From the IMG/VR virus record IMGVR_UViG_3300021368_000924, positions 1 to 23,171 of that record: a DNA stretch of 23,171 bases; one strand, written 5' to 3'. The position numbers were made by a program, and so were the translations under genes. Within the stretch, counting starts at the first letter, position 1. Each line of letters starts with the position of its first letter. Under the pieces are notes generated by a model, which saw only the letters and a program-made list of their open reading frames with translations, ran no database searches and was not told the DNA's origin. Shown piece after piece: positions 1 to 7,633 of the stretch. Origin of the DNA: a virus.

Positions 1-74
1 CCCTGAGCACCTCCTAATGAAGATACAACTTTAACCGCAGGTTGTTGACCTACTCTAACCTTGATATCAGCCAT
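1..74 (-). CDS. 5' end of a phage virion structural protein (partial)
   Basis: Only the first 24 codons and two further bases are present; the gene runs off the left edge. The ATG at 74-72 opens a frame beginning MADIKVRVGQQPAVKVVSS and then a Gly-rich stretch. From memory, this N-terminus is typical of long structural or fibre-like proteins encoded downstream of the baseplate genes in T4-like marine cyanophages; that is recollection, not a search. A perfect late-promoter box lies 27 bases upstream at 101-108, so the gene probably starts its own late transcript. No purine-rich ribosome-binding site precedes the ATG; the predicted leader is pyrimidine-rich. Function cannot be assigned from so short a piece; a tail-fibre or whisker-like role is a guess. 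Confidence 0.72.
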   Translation of the reverse strand, partial: MADIKVRVGQQPAVKVVSSLGGAQ

Positions 75-100
75 GAAATCGGATAGGGGAACCTAGTATG

Positions 101-108
101 TATTTATA
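101..108 (-). promoter_or_regulatory. T4-type late promoter box TATAAATA
   Basis: The minus strand reads a perfect TATAAATA here, in the 35-base gap between the stop of the 59-residue gene (110-112) and the ATG at 74. In T4 this octamer is the whole late promoter, recognised by the phage sigma factor gp55, and it spans about -13 to -6. By that rule transcription would begin near 95 and give a leader of about 21 bases. The exact match and the exact placement at a junction make this convincing. It should drive the structural gene entering at the left edge. Confidence 0.85.
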
Positions 109-109
109 T

Positions 110-289
110 TCACAATGCTCCCATCTTGGAAACAACCTCTTGTTGCTTAAAATAAAGTTTAATATAACACTTTGCAACTTCTCTTAAAAGATCTGGATCT
201 TTTACATCTTCAATATCTCTTGCAAGTTTCTCATATGCAAAAGATTTATTCATCGTCTCTAATACAATATCATCTGGATTCATTTCCAT
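110..289 (-). CDS. Small conserved-type phage protein, 59 residues, function unknown
   Basis: The ATG at 289-287 opens a 59-codon frame ending with TGA at 112-110. The product starts MEMNPDDIVLETMNKSFAYE and ends EVVSKMGAL. It is acidic to neutral, has no signal peptide or membrane segment, and is rich in helix-forming residues (ALREVAKCYIK-like patterns), suggesting a small all-helical protein. The start is well supported by an AAAGGAG Shine-Dalgarno at 303-297 with a 7-base spacer, the strongest in the window. A second in-frame ATG lies two codons downstream. The gene overlaps the end of the 68-residue gene by 20 bases in another frame, so translation is probably coupled. I recall similar short proteins beside the baseplate genes of cyanomyoviruses, always unannotated. 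It could be a small baseplate assembly factor, but nothing in the sequence shows that. Confidence 0.82.
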   Translation of the reverse strand: MEMNPDDIVLETMNKSFAYEKLARDIEDVKDPDLLREVAKCYIKLYFKQQEVVSKMGAL

Positions 290-476
290 TCAAGATCTCC
301 TTTACTAGTGATTTAAGTTCGTCAATCTCCGCTCTCATATCAGAAAGTTCTTTTTTCTGCAAAGTCCTCCTATTAACAGTTGAGACATACTGATTGTATG
401 CTACACTATCGCAATTAACAATGGCACCAGTTTTTTCATCTCTATAAAGATGCTGGTGCCCTTCAACTCTTATCAT
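270..476 (-). CDS. Small phage protein with C-terminal coiled-coil, 68 residues, function unknown
   Basis: The ATG at 476-474 overlaps the stop of the DUF4815 gene (475-473) as ATGA, a classic translational-coupling junction, and the frame ends at 272-270. The product starts MIRVEGHQHLYRDEKTGAIV, which resembles a short beta-hairpin head, followed by a Tyr/Asn-containing linker. From about residue 38 to 64 it is a charged heptad-like helix (KKELSDMRAEIDELKSLVKE), a likely short coiled coil that could form dimers or trimers. There is no membrane segment or enzyme motif. I recall similar small hypothetical proteins at this place in cyanomyovirus genomes. Its position immediately after a giant baseplate protein suggests a small baseplate or assembly factor; this is inference only. 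Its early codons contain a nested RNA hairpin (423-460). Confidence 0.85.
   Translation of the reverse strand: MIRVEGHQHLYRDEKTGAIVNCDSVAYNQYVSTVNRRTLQKKELSDMRAEIDELKSLVKEILNGNESR
297..303 (-). promoter_or_regulatory. Strong ribosome-binding site for the 59-residue gene
   Basis: The minus strand reads AAAGGAG, with seven bases (ATCTTGA) before the ATG at 289. This near-perfect anti-16S match lies inside the coding sequence of the upstream 68-residue gene. It decides the start of a gene otherwise easy to miss because of its length. No other gene start in the window has a comparable site. Confidence 0.8.
423..460 (-). repeat. Nested inverted repeat / RNA hairpin within the 68-residue gene
   Basis: In the minus-strand transcript GGCACCAG (460-453) pairs perfectly with CTGGTGCC (430-423). 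Directly inside it, CATCT (452-448) pairs with AGATG (441-437), closing a 6-base loop. The two stems stack on one side, and a run of six A residues (436-431) bulges on the other. The composite helix is 13 base pairs and begins 16 bases after the start codon. It is not followed by a U-tract, so it does not look like an intrinsic terminator. It may affect translation or RNA processing, or may be a by-product of the coding sequence. Confidence 0.5.
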
Positions 477-3400
477 CTTACCGCGATAGTTCTAAGATCT
501 CTTATTCTTGGCGCTTTTGCTTGACTTGTTCCTGCCATAATGATTTTGATTCTATATCCAGTGAATAGATCTAAATCATTTGCTGTGAATTCATATTCTA
601 AGAACTGATTCTCCAAACTTGCTGGAACAATGGCATCTGATCTACCGCTATTATTTGCTGGATTTACAACCTCAAGTCTTCCTGTTCCACTAGCAGCAAG
701 ATTATCATATCCAGGGAATAATTCAAATTCTTGTTCTACTTCAGCAGAATCTGCTCTTGTCAAACTATAAAGAACTCTAATGTCTGCCGTAGAATCTCTA
801 TAAGCAGCCAAGATAACTTTAAGACCCGTAGCTGGATTTGAAAGATTTACGGTATTAGAAACATAAACACCTGCGTTAGGATCAAACAGGAGAGAATTAA
901 CTCTATTGTCTGATGCATAATCATTGATTGGATTGTTTACACGACTATTTCTGAACTCTGTATATGCAGCGTCTGTGTAAATTATAGGTGAAAGATTGCT
1001 ATCCTCAGTAGTCAATGTTACAGCAGTAGTAAACGACTTCTTCCTGGGAAGGTTGGTTAATCTTGCATTTTCATTAACCTCAGAAGCAACTATTCTTGTA
1101 GAACTCAACAAATTAATCTTATTCAACTCTACATTCTCAAATCCATTATCCAAGAATGAAACTTCTGTGCCATCAACACTTGTTCCTGATACAGTTCTGA
1201 TTTGACCTGTTGCAGATGTGCTTGAACCAGGAGTAGCAACATAATAATTGGGGATCAAAGCACCATACTGAATATTTTCAGATGCCTTGGAAGTTGATCC
1301 ACCCAAATCAGACTCATCATTGAATGAGAGTTCGGGTGCCCTAAGTCCTGCATCGTCAGAAGTTCTATTCAAACCATTTTGAGATCTATCAATCGCAATG
1401 CTATACTTATCCATTTCAATATCAATATTGCTGATATCATGAGTTGTATTGATTCTTCTGAGAGAAACACCATTCAACTCATACTTGGCAACTTTTGTTG
1501 AACTTGAGTGATCAATTACCAATGTAGAATCAACACCTCTGCCATTAGTAGCAATTTCAAGAATATCCTGACCAACAGCGTCATAACCAATGATTTCATT
1601 TTCAATTAATACATATCCCGTATTAGCAGCACTAACAGCAACACCCTCAAAGGTGAGGAAATTAACAGTACTACCAACACTAATAGTATCAACTTCCTGA
1701 GAAGATAGGTTAGAAGAAAGTGTTGTTGGTGGGATGTTAGATTCGATATCACTAAGTACAACTCTGTTCGTGTTGGAATACATCCCATGATCGAAATGAC
1801 TTACTTTAATGAAATTACCCGAGTTAGCAGATCCAGTTTCGGTATAAGATGTGATAGTAGTATTAGCAAGTGAAACAAGATTACCACTATTATCTCTGAA
1901 ACTTACTGCTGCACCAATAGTGAAACTGTCACCCTTAAGGTCAGTCAGATAAAGAGTATCAGTACCCTGAACGGCTTGAATATTGACAGTAGCATCAGTA
2001 CCAGAGAGTGAGGAAACAGATGAAGTTACAATTCCAACTACATCACCTTGTTGATATCCATTACCAGTATTACCAATACTTACATTTGTAATACCCTTAA
2101 CTCCATCAGCAGCGGCAGTAATATTCAGAGTCAATCCTGAACCAGAACCGATAATATTGTAAGTTGAAACATTGGTATCACTTACGTAAGAAGAACCACT
2201 GGTTCCAATACCAATATTAGCAACACAACTACCTGTAGCAGATATAGTAGCAGTAACGAAATCTTCTGCTCCAACAATCTTTCTACCAACTACCAGATCT
2301 TGTTGAGTGGTAGCATCAAATGCAGTTGTAATTCCAAGAGTAGCAGTTTTTGGAAGTGTTGTGATTGGGTTTTCGCCCAGAATCTGAACATATCCATTAC
2401 TTTCATCCAATGTTGGATTATAGAAGTATGCTGTGCCAGAATTGGATGTGAAGTTCGCCTTATACAGTTTGAACTTAAGATCTTGATATTGATCAGCAGT
2501 CCAGATAGTTCCGTTTTGTGACTTGAACAGACTTCCCAATGCAAACTGCTTGGTGTATCTGACTGCCTCTGCATCAGGAAGTGACTGAGTATTAACAGTT
2601 ACTTCACCCATGCGAGCAGTCCACAACTCATACTCATCACTTGCTTCAGAAACAACTACAATTGCATATTCTCTTGAAGGTTCGAGGAAGATTGGATATG
2701 GGAAAGAAACCTTAGTAGCAATCTCACCTGTTCTGGATATAGTAATATCTTCTGGTCTAAGTGTTACTGTATCGCCAATTATATCTCTAGTTGGAGTTCC
2801 CAACTCAACAGTTCTAATCTCAACTCTAACTGGATTATTATTAGAATCCTTATTAGCGAAGAACAAGTCCACAGCGGTCAAATAAGCGCCGTTAGTGTCG
2901 TCATTTCCACCGGTGGCATCAGATGTGGTTTCAACGTTTCCACCCACCGTGAAGGACTGTGCAAGGGGGTCTACGAAGCGATTGATAGTTCTTCTGGTCT
3001 GTACTAACTGTCTGACCTGGAATACACCCTCTGCTTTATACTCAGTCTCTGCGGAAGAAATTAAGTTACTACCAGGCAGTGGTTCTGCATTAGTTGGGCT
3101 ATTGGTAACCTTGTAAGACTTCGTTCCAGTTTCAATCTTGACGGCAGGAGCGGGAGTAGCATATGGATCTTTAAGGAAGAATGTTCCTTTCAGATCGCCA
3201 TAGTTATCAGAGATCAATCTGAGATCTTTCAAATAAGCAACAGATCCACTTGACTGTCCAACTAACTTCATTCCCTTAGTTACATAACCAAAATATCTAC
3301 CCTGCGCTTCTTCTGATAATGCAAATGTATCTACATTCAACACTTTTGATGAAGCACTATAATCTGCTTGAAGATTCTCACTCTTAACATATGGGTTGAT

Positions 3401-6400
3401 ATTATAAACTAATTCAGGACTGTTAAAAGGACCATTCTTATGATTAGATTGAGCAACTCTAAATCTAATTAAGATATTTCCTTCTGAGTCAGTGCCATGT
3501 ACGGTCTCACCAACTTCAAATGCACCAGAAGCACCATATTCTTCAAGTGTGGTGTCAGAAGCAATCTCAAGCAACTTAGGAACATAATCAACAGAACCAT
3601 TTCCATCAAAGAATTGATAGAATTTAGTAAGTGGTTTAATATTTGTGATATCAAACTCAGTATTTCTGGAACGCATGAATGCGTCATTACCAGAAGATAC
3701 AACTACGTCTCTTGTAGATACTTGAGTTACAGTGCCAGCAAATACTCTCCATCCACCACCAAGAGAAACATTAGATGTTCCACCACTTACGTTACGGGGT
3801 GGAATTCTGATTGTTCTAACCCAACTATCCTGCGCAGGACTTAATTCAACATTACCAGTGTAAAGAACAACATGGAATGGGTTGACATTTTCAACTCTAG
3901 TTGCTAGTGGTTGTTCAATCCAACCTTTTTCTTCATATGCCAGAGTTACTGCTTTACCAGTCTTCTGAACATTAGAATCTAACAATGAATAATTTGTTGA
4001 GAAGTCAACAACAGTATCAATCAACTCCTCTGCGGGTGCAAGTTGACTCTTAAGAGTATTTCTTGCAATAATAGGAGTCAACTCCTGAGTCTGTGGATCG
4101 ACCTGAACAGATGATAGTTCTTGATTAATAAACTCATTAGATCTAAAATCATCTACAAAGAATCCACTCTTAAATCTGTTATTTCCATCAACATCTTGGA
4201 TTTGAAGAGTAGCAGTATTTAACTCAAGCAAAGAAAGTGATGTTACTTTCTCCAAGTTCTCTACTCTATCTTCAATATATCCAATGTCACGCATTGTATA
4301 TCTTCTATTATCAACCAGATCCAATGAAGCATCACTGGGATTATAGAGATAGGGTGGTAACGTAACGGTTGCAATATCCATTACATTATCAAGTTTGGTA
4401 GGTGGTTTTGGATCAATTCCAGAGATACCTTTCTGAACTATGAACTGACCAAACTTGTTGATATAGATTTTATCAATTCTACCAAGATAATAATCATATC
4501 CTAAACGAGAAGATTCATTTGATGCTAAGAGTAACTTAGGAACAGTACCAAAATCTCTTGCTGGGAAGTTAAATGGCGATGCTGTTGTGGATTCAAATAG
4601 GGAAACTCTGGGTCTGAAATCAAGAGTATCTGTGGCTCTGACTTTATTTTTACCAATCAGAGGAACATCATTTGTAAATCTATCTTTGTCGTAACTTAAT
4701 ACTGTGAATACATCACCATCATCTTCAGTTGGGATAGTGTAGTGATCATACACAACAAGAAGTCTTCTTGAAGGAATAGTAGAATCCTTTGTTCTTACAA
4801 GTCTTGAATAATCATAATATTGATCTCTCTGACCTTTATCCAAAGCAAAGTTACTGGTAATATTCTTATAAGAACCAGCACTAATTGCTTGAATATTTGT
4901 TATAATACCTGACTCATCAAAAGTAACTTCTTCATTATTATTGAGTTTTTCGCCAGTCAGATAAACAACACCCAAAACATTAGCAGAGGGTTTTGTTACT
5001 ACTCTTGCAATCGCATTTGAGTCAGTTCCAGTGAAGTTTTCACCAATAATTGCATTGTTAGTAACATCTGCTGTTGACGTAAAAGTAATTGTGTCAAAAG
5101 TAGGAGTGCTGGCATCTAAACTCTCATAGACAGCAACAACTTCCGATACATCTGGACGATTCAGAGAAATCTCTTCGTCCTGAACTCTCAATCCATAGAA
5201 CTGGTTATGAGTCAATCCATCATTTACAGATGTATTGGCATTGGTGCCGGATTTTGTATACTTAGAAAGAGTTACTTCTAACTGTGTCGATCTTGTATAC
5301 TCTTTAACTTTACTTTGGATTCCTTGTTTAATGAGAGTTGCATTTACAACAACATTAGTTCCATTAGTAAGATTAGATACCGTTGCTTCGGTGCTATTTG
5401 CATTCAATACAAACTTATCTGAAGTGACTGTTCCAATACCACCACCACTTTCACTAACCAAGTATCTTTCAGCATCAAAAGCAGTAAGGAAAGAACTTGA
5501 AATACCTGTAAAATCTGAAACAGAAATTGTCAGTTGATTACCAGAGATAGTTTTAGCAGATACCTGCTCTGTAACCATTAACTCAGAACCACTCAACATT
5601 ACAGAAGCAATATTCTGATCTGGAAGTTCTGCATAAAGAGATCCTTTCTCTTCATTAGAGATTCTTGAAATACCCAGTTTTACTGATGCATATGTTCCAT
5701 TAGCAACAGCTGGATTATAAACACCAGGAGTAGCAGAACCAGTGCTAGTGAGTGAGAAATTAGCGCCACCACTATTAACAGCAGTGATTCTATTCCATCT
5801 TAAATCACCACTACCGGATTGATAAACAAGAACATCATCAACTTTCAGAGTTGGTGCTGAACCACCAGCAGGAGTGAAGAGATTACCACCAGAAATAACA
5901 CCACCAGTTACACCATCTGGCAAATCAGTAGTTTCTAGTACTGTGGTAGCAGTAAAGTTTGGAAATCCAGCAATGCCAGTTTGTGTAACTGACATGATAT
6001 CTCTACTATTGAATACTCGAGTAGAAACAATCGTTCTAGGACCTGCTTGGAAGTTAGAAACTGGCAGGTCATCAACACCATTGATTTCAATCTGCTCACC
6101 AGGTGCAAATGTTCCAGATGTCTGTCTGAACATCACTGTTACACCACTAGCACCAGCATTAACGGCAAATGCAGTAGCACCACTACTCTTACCTCTGATA
6201 TGAGAACCAGCTGGCAACTGAGACGTTGCTAGTTGTTGGTTAAAAGTAATCTCAGTGTATGTTTGAATGTCATACAGATACAGATCAAACTGAGTAGAAT
6301 CGTCGGCATATGTTCCATCAGTTAAGTTGAAAGAATATACTCTTGCTTCTCCAATTGTAGTACCAAGACCATTGACTCTTGATTTTAAGTTAACGACTTC

Positions 6401-7627
6401 TCTGAACTTAGGAGTTCCAGTAATATCAAAAACTCTCAGAAGATTTCCCATCTCAAAGGGAATGCTTACTGAGGAAATTTTATTAGTATCTCTTGGTTTA
6501 TCAACATCTAAAATCTTCGAAGATATTGTCTCTACATCATATCCTCTGACATATGCCTTTCCTGGGGAAAGTTTGAAGCACATCAGATCATTATTAGGTG
6601 TGTTTCCTTGATCTGTTACTTCATCACTGAAGAAAAGACCATCACTTCCTAATCTATCATTTAATGAGTTGTGGACTGATGGTTGGAACGGAATGATTGA
6701 GTAATCTCCTGACTCATCATATGTTCTTTCTGCCAAATAATCACGAATTTTATTGTATTCAGTTTTAGTCTCAAGAACTTTAATCTTTCCATCTTCAAGT
6801 CTCAATAATTCAACAAAGTCAGTATCGTTGACATCAGTCAACAGTTTTTTGGATAATGTAAGATCAATCTTTAATCTGTCAGCACCAGGTGCTGCATAGT
6901 TTGTAAATCCCTTGGCATTATCATACAAAGAAGAATCATCTTTTGCATTTACAAGAGACTCTGTAATCTTAAGACCAACTCTGTAAGAAGGAGTATTTGA
7001 ATACTCATCAAGAATTAGTGTATGCTTAGATACATTTACAAAATATCCACGAATAAAGAGAACACCGTCATTAATAAAAGCAGCGGAACCAATCGCAGTA
7101 GAATCAGATGCTACTGACGTAGCAAGAACTGTTCCTGCTGTAATGGTTGTATTACCATATACAATATTTTCACTAGCAAAGAATGACTCATTATCAGGGA
7201 ACTGATTAAATTCATAATTATTGTCAGAATCAAGATACTTTACATAAATTGTAAGATCTTCAACATTATTTCCATCAGGCAACAAATAAGATTGAATTGT
7301 TGCTGTTGTTCCAGAAGACTGACCAGTAATTTTCTTACCGATTAACTTATCGATATAAACCGAAATATCAATACCAGCGTTAGTTGGATTTAACTTAACA
7401 GCATAGAATTGACCATCATATGCAATATTACCAGGTATTACTATTGAACCTTCTTTAAAAACATGACTACCAAAATCTTCAATTTGATTTTGAAGTATTG
7501 ATTGTAAAGTGGTTAGCTCCCTAGCTTGGACTGGAAATCCGGGTTTAAATAATACTTTGTAAAAATTATTCGATGCGTCAAAATCGTCAAAATATGGATT
7601 GACGTTTAAATCGGTTTTTTGTGCCAT
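473..7627 (-). CDS. Giant baseplate/tail structural protein, DUF4815 type, 2384 residues
   Basis: The start is ATG 7627-7625, six bases after the gp8 stop; the stop TGA overlaps the next ATG. The N-terminus (about residues 8-75: NPYFDDF, FKPGFPVQARELTTLQSILQ, GSHVFKEGSIVIPG) is what I recognise as the DUF4815 family found in cyanomyovirus structural regions. More of that core appears near residues 840-1180 (YDHYTIPTEDDG, DFRPR, RYTMRDIGYIEDRVENLE). A second domain near 1550-1715 starts with DPLAQSF and includes LTAVDLFFANKD and GSLFKSQN. The last 150 residues hold NPATGLKVILAAYR and FPGYDNL, and end KAPRIRDLRTIAV. Between these lie inserted beta modules: four with an SSG-x-x-A core, a paired Gly-Tyr repeat near 1804-1868, and an IENEIIGY module near 1987-2064. 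There is no signal peptide, membrane segment or catalytic motif. T4 has gp9-gp12 here, so a peripheral baseplate or fibre-connecting role is likely but inferred. Confidence 0.86.
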   Translation of the reverse strand: MAQKTDLNVNPYFDDFDASNNFYKVLFKPGFPVQARELTTLQSILQNQIEDFGSHVFKEGSIVIPGNIAYDGQFYAVKLNPTNAGIDISVYIDKLIGKKITGQSSGTTATIQSYLLPDGNNVEDLTIYVKYLDSDNNYEFNQFPDNESFFASENIVYGNTTITAGTVLATSVASDSTAIGSAAFINDGVLFIRGYFVNVSKHTLILDEYSNTPSYRVGLKITESLVNAKDDSSLYDNAKGFTNYAAPGADRLKIDLTLSKKLLTDVNDTDFVELLRLEDGKIKVLETKTEYNKIRDYLAERTYDESGDYSIIPFQPSVHNSLNDRLGSDGLFFSDEVTDQGNTPNNDLMCFKLSPGKAYVRGYDVETISSKILDVDKPRDTNKISSVSIPFEMGNLLRVFDITGTPKFREVVNLKSRVNGLGTTIGEARVYSFNLTDGTYADDSTQFDLYLYDIQTYTEITFNQQLATSQLPAGSHIRGKSSGATAFAVNAGASGVTVMFRQTSGTFAPGEQIEINGVDDLPVSNFQAGPRTIVSTRVFNSRDIMSVTQTGIAGFPNFTATTVLETTDLPDGVTGGVISGGNLFTPAGGSAPTLKVDDVLVYQSGSGDLRWNRITAVNSGGANFSLTSTGSATPGVYNPAVANGTYASVKLGISRISNEEKGSLYAELPDQNIASVMLSGSELMVTEQVSAKTISGNQLTISVSDFTGISSSFLTAFDAERYLVSESGGGIGTVTSDKFVLNANSTEATVSNLTNGTNVVVNATLIKQGIQSKVKEYTRSTQLEVTLSKYTKSGTNANTSVNDGLTHNQFYGLRVQDEEISLNRPDVSEVVAVYESLDASTPTFDTITFTSTADVTNNAIIGENFTGTDSNAIARVVTKPSANVLGVVYLTGEKLNNNEEVTFDESGIITNIQAISAGSYKNITSNFALDKGQRDQYYDYSRLVRTKDSTIPSRRLLVVYDHYTIPTEDDGDVFTVLSYDKDRFTNDVPLIGKNKVRATDTLDFRPRVSLFESTTASPFNFPARDFGTVPKLLLASNESSRLGYDYYLGRIDKIYINKFGQFIVQKGISGIDPKPPTKLDNVMDIATVTLPPYLYNPSDASLDLVDNRRYTMRDIGYIEDRVENLEKVTSLSLLELNTATLQIQDVDGNNRFKSGFFVDDFRSNEFINQELSSVQVDPQTQELTPIIARNTLKSQLAPAEELIDTVVDFSTNYSLLDSNVQKTGKAVTLAYEEKGWIEQPLATRVENVNPFHVVLYTGNVELSPAQDSWVRTIRIPPRNVSGGTSNVSLGGGWRVFAGTVTQVSTRDVVVSSGNDAFMRSRNTEFDITNIKPLTKFYQFFDGNGSVDYVPKLLEIASDTTLEEYGASGAFEVGETVHGTDSEGNILIRFRVAQSNHKNGPFNSPELVYNINPYVKSENLQADYSASSKVLNVDTFALSEEAQGRYFGYVTKGMKLVGQSSGSVAYLKDLRLISDNYGDLKGTFFLKDPYATPAPAVKIETGTKSYKVTNSPTNAEPLPGSNLISSAETEYKAEGVFQVRQLVQTRRTINRFVDPLAQSFTVGGNVETTSDATGGNDDTNGAYLTAVDLFFANKDSNNNPVRVEIRTVELGTPTRDIIGDTVTLRPEDITISRTGEIATKVSFPYPIFLEPSREYAIVVVSEASDEYELWTARMGEVTVNTQSLPDAEAVRYTKQFALGSLFKSQNGTIWTADQYQDLKFKLYKANFTSNSGTAYFYNPTLDESNGYVQILGENPITTLPKTATLGITTAFDATTQQDLVVGRKIVGAEDFVTATISATGSCVANIGIGTSGSSYVSDTNVSTYNIIGSGSGLTLNITAAADGVKGITNVSIGNTGNGYQQGDVVGIVTSSVSSLSGTDATVNIQAVQGTDTLYLTDLKGDSFTIGAAVSFRDNSGNLVSLANTTITSYTETGSANSGNFIKVSHFDHGMYSNTNRVVLSDIESNIPPTTLSSNLSSQEVDTISVGSTVNFLTFEGVAVSAANTGYVLIENEIIGYDAVGQDILEIATNGRGVDSTLVIDHSSSTKVAKYELNGVSLRRINTTHDISNIDIEMDKYSIAIDRSQNGLNRTSDDAGLRAPELSFNDESDLGGSTSKASENIQYGALIPNYYVATPGSSTSATGQIRTVSGTSVDGTEVSFLDNGFENVELNKINLLSSTRIVASEVNENARLTNLPRKKSFTTAVTLTTEDSNLSPIIYTDAAYTEFRNSRVNNPINDYASDNRVNSLLFDPNAGVYVSNTVNLSNPATGLKVILAAYRDSTADIRVLYSLTRADSAEVEQEFELFPGYDNLAASGTGRLEVVNPANNSGRSDAIVPASLENQFLEYEFTANDLDLFTGYRIKIIMAGTSQAKAPRIRDLRTIAVR

Positions 7628-7633
7628 TTCTTT

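Noticed and set aside
423-460. Intrinsic transcription terminator
   Set aside because: The stem is strong but sits inside a coding sequence near its start, has an A6 bulge and no U-tract after it on either strand.
3497-3844. 115-codon open frame on the plus strand
   Set aside because: It lies wholly within the DUF4815 gene on the opposite strand, has low-complexity unnatural composition and no ribosome-binding site. It is a shadow of the real frame, as are the other plus-strand frames of 60-118 codons across the window.
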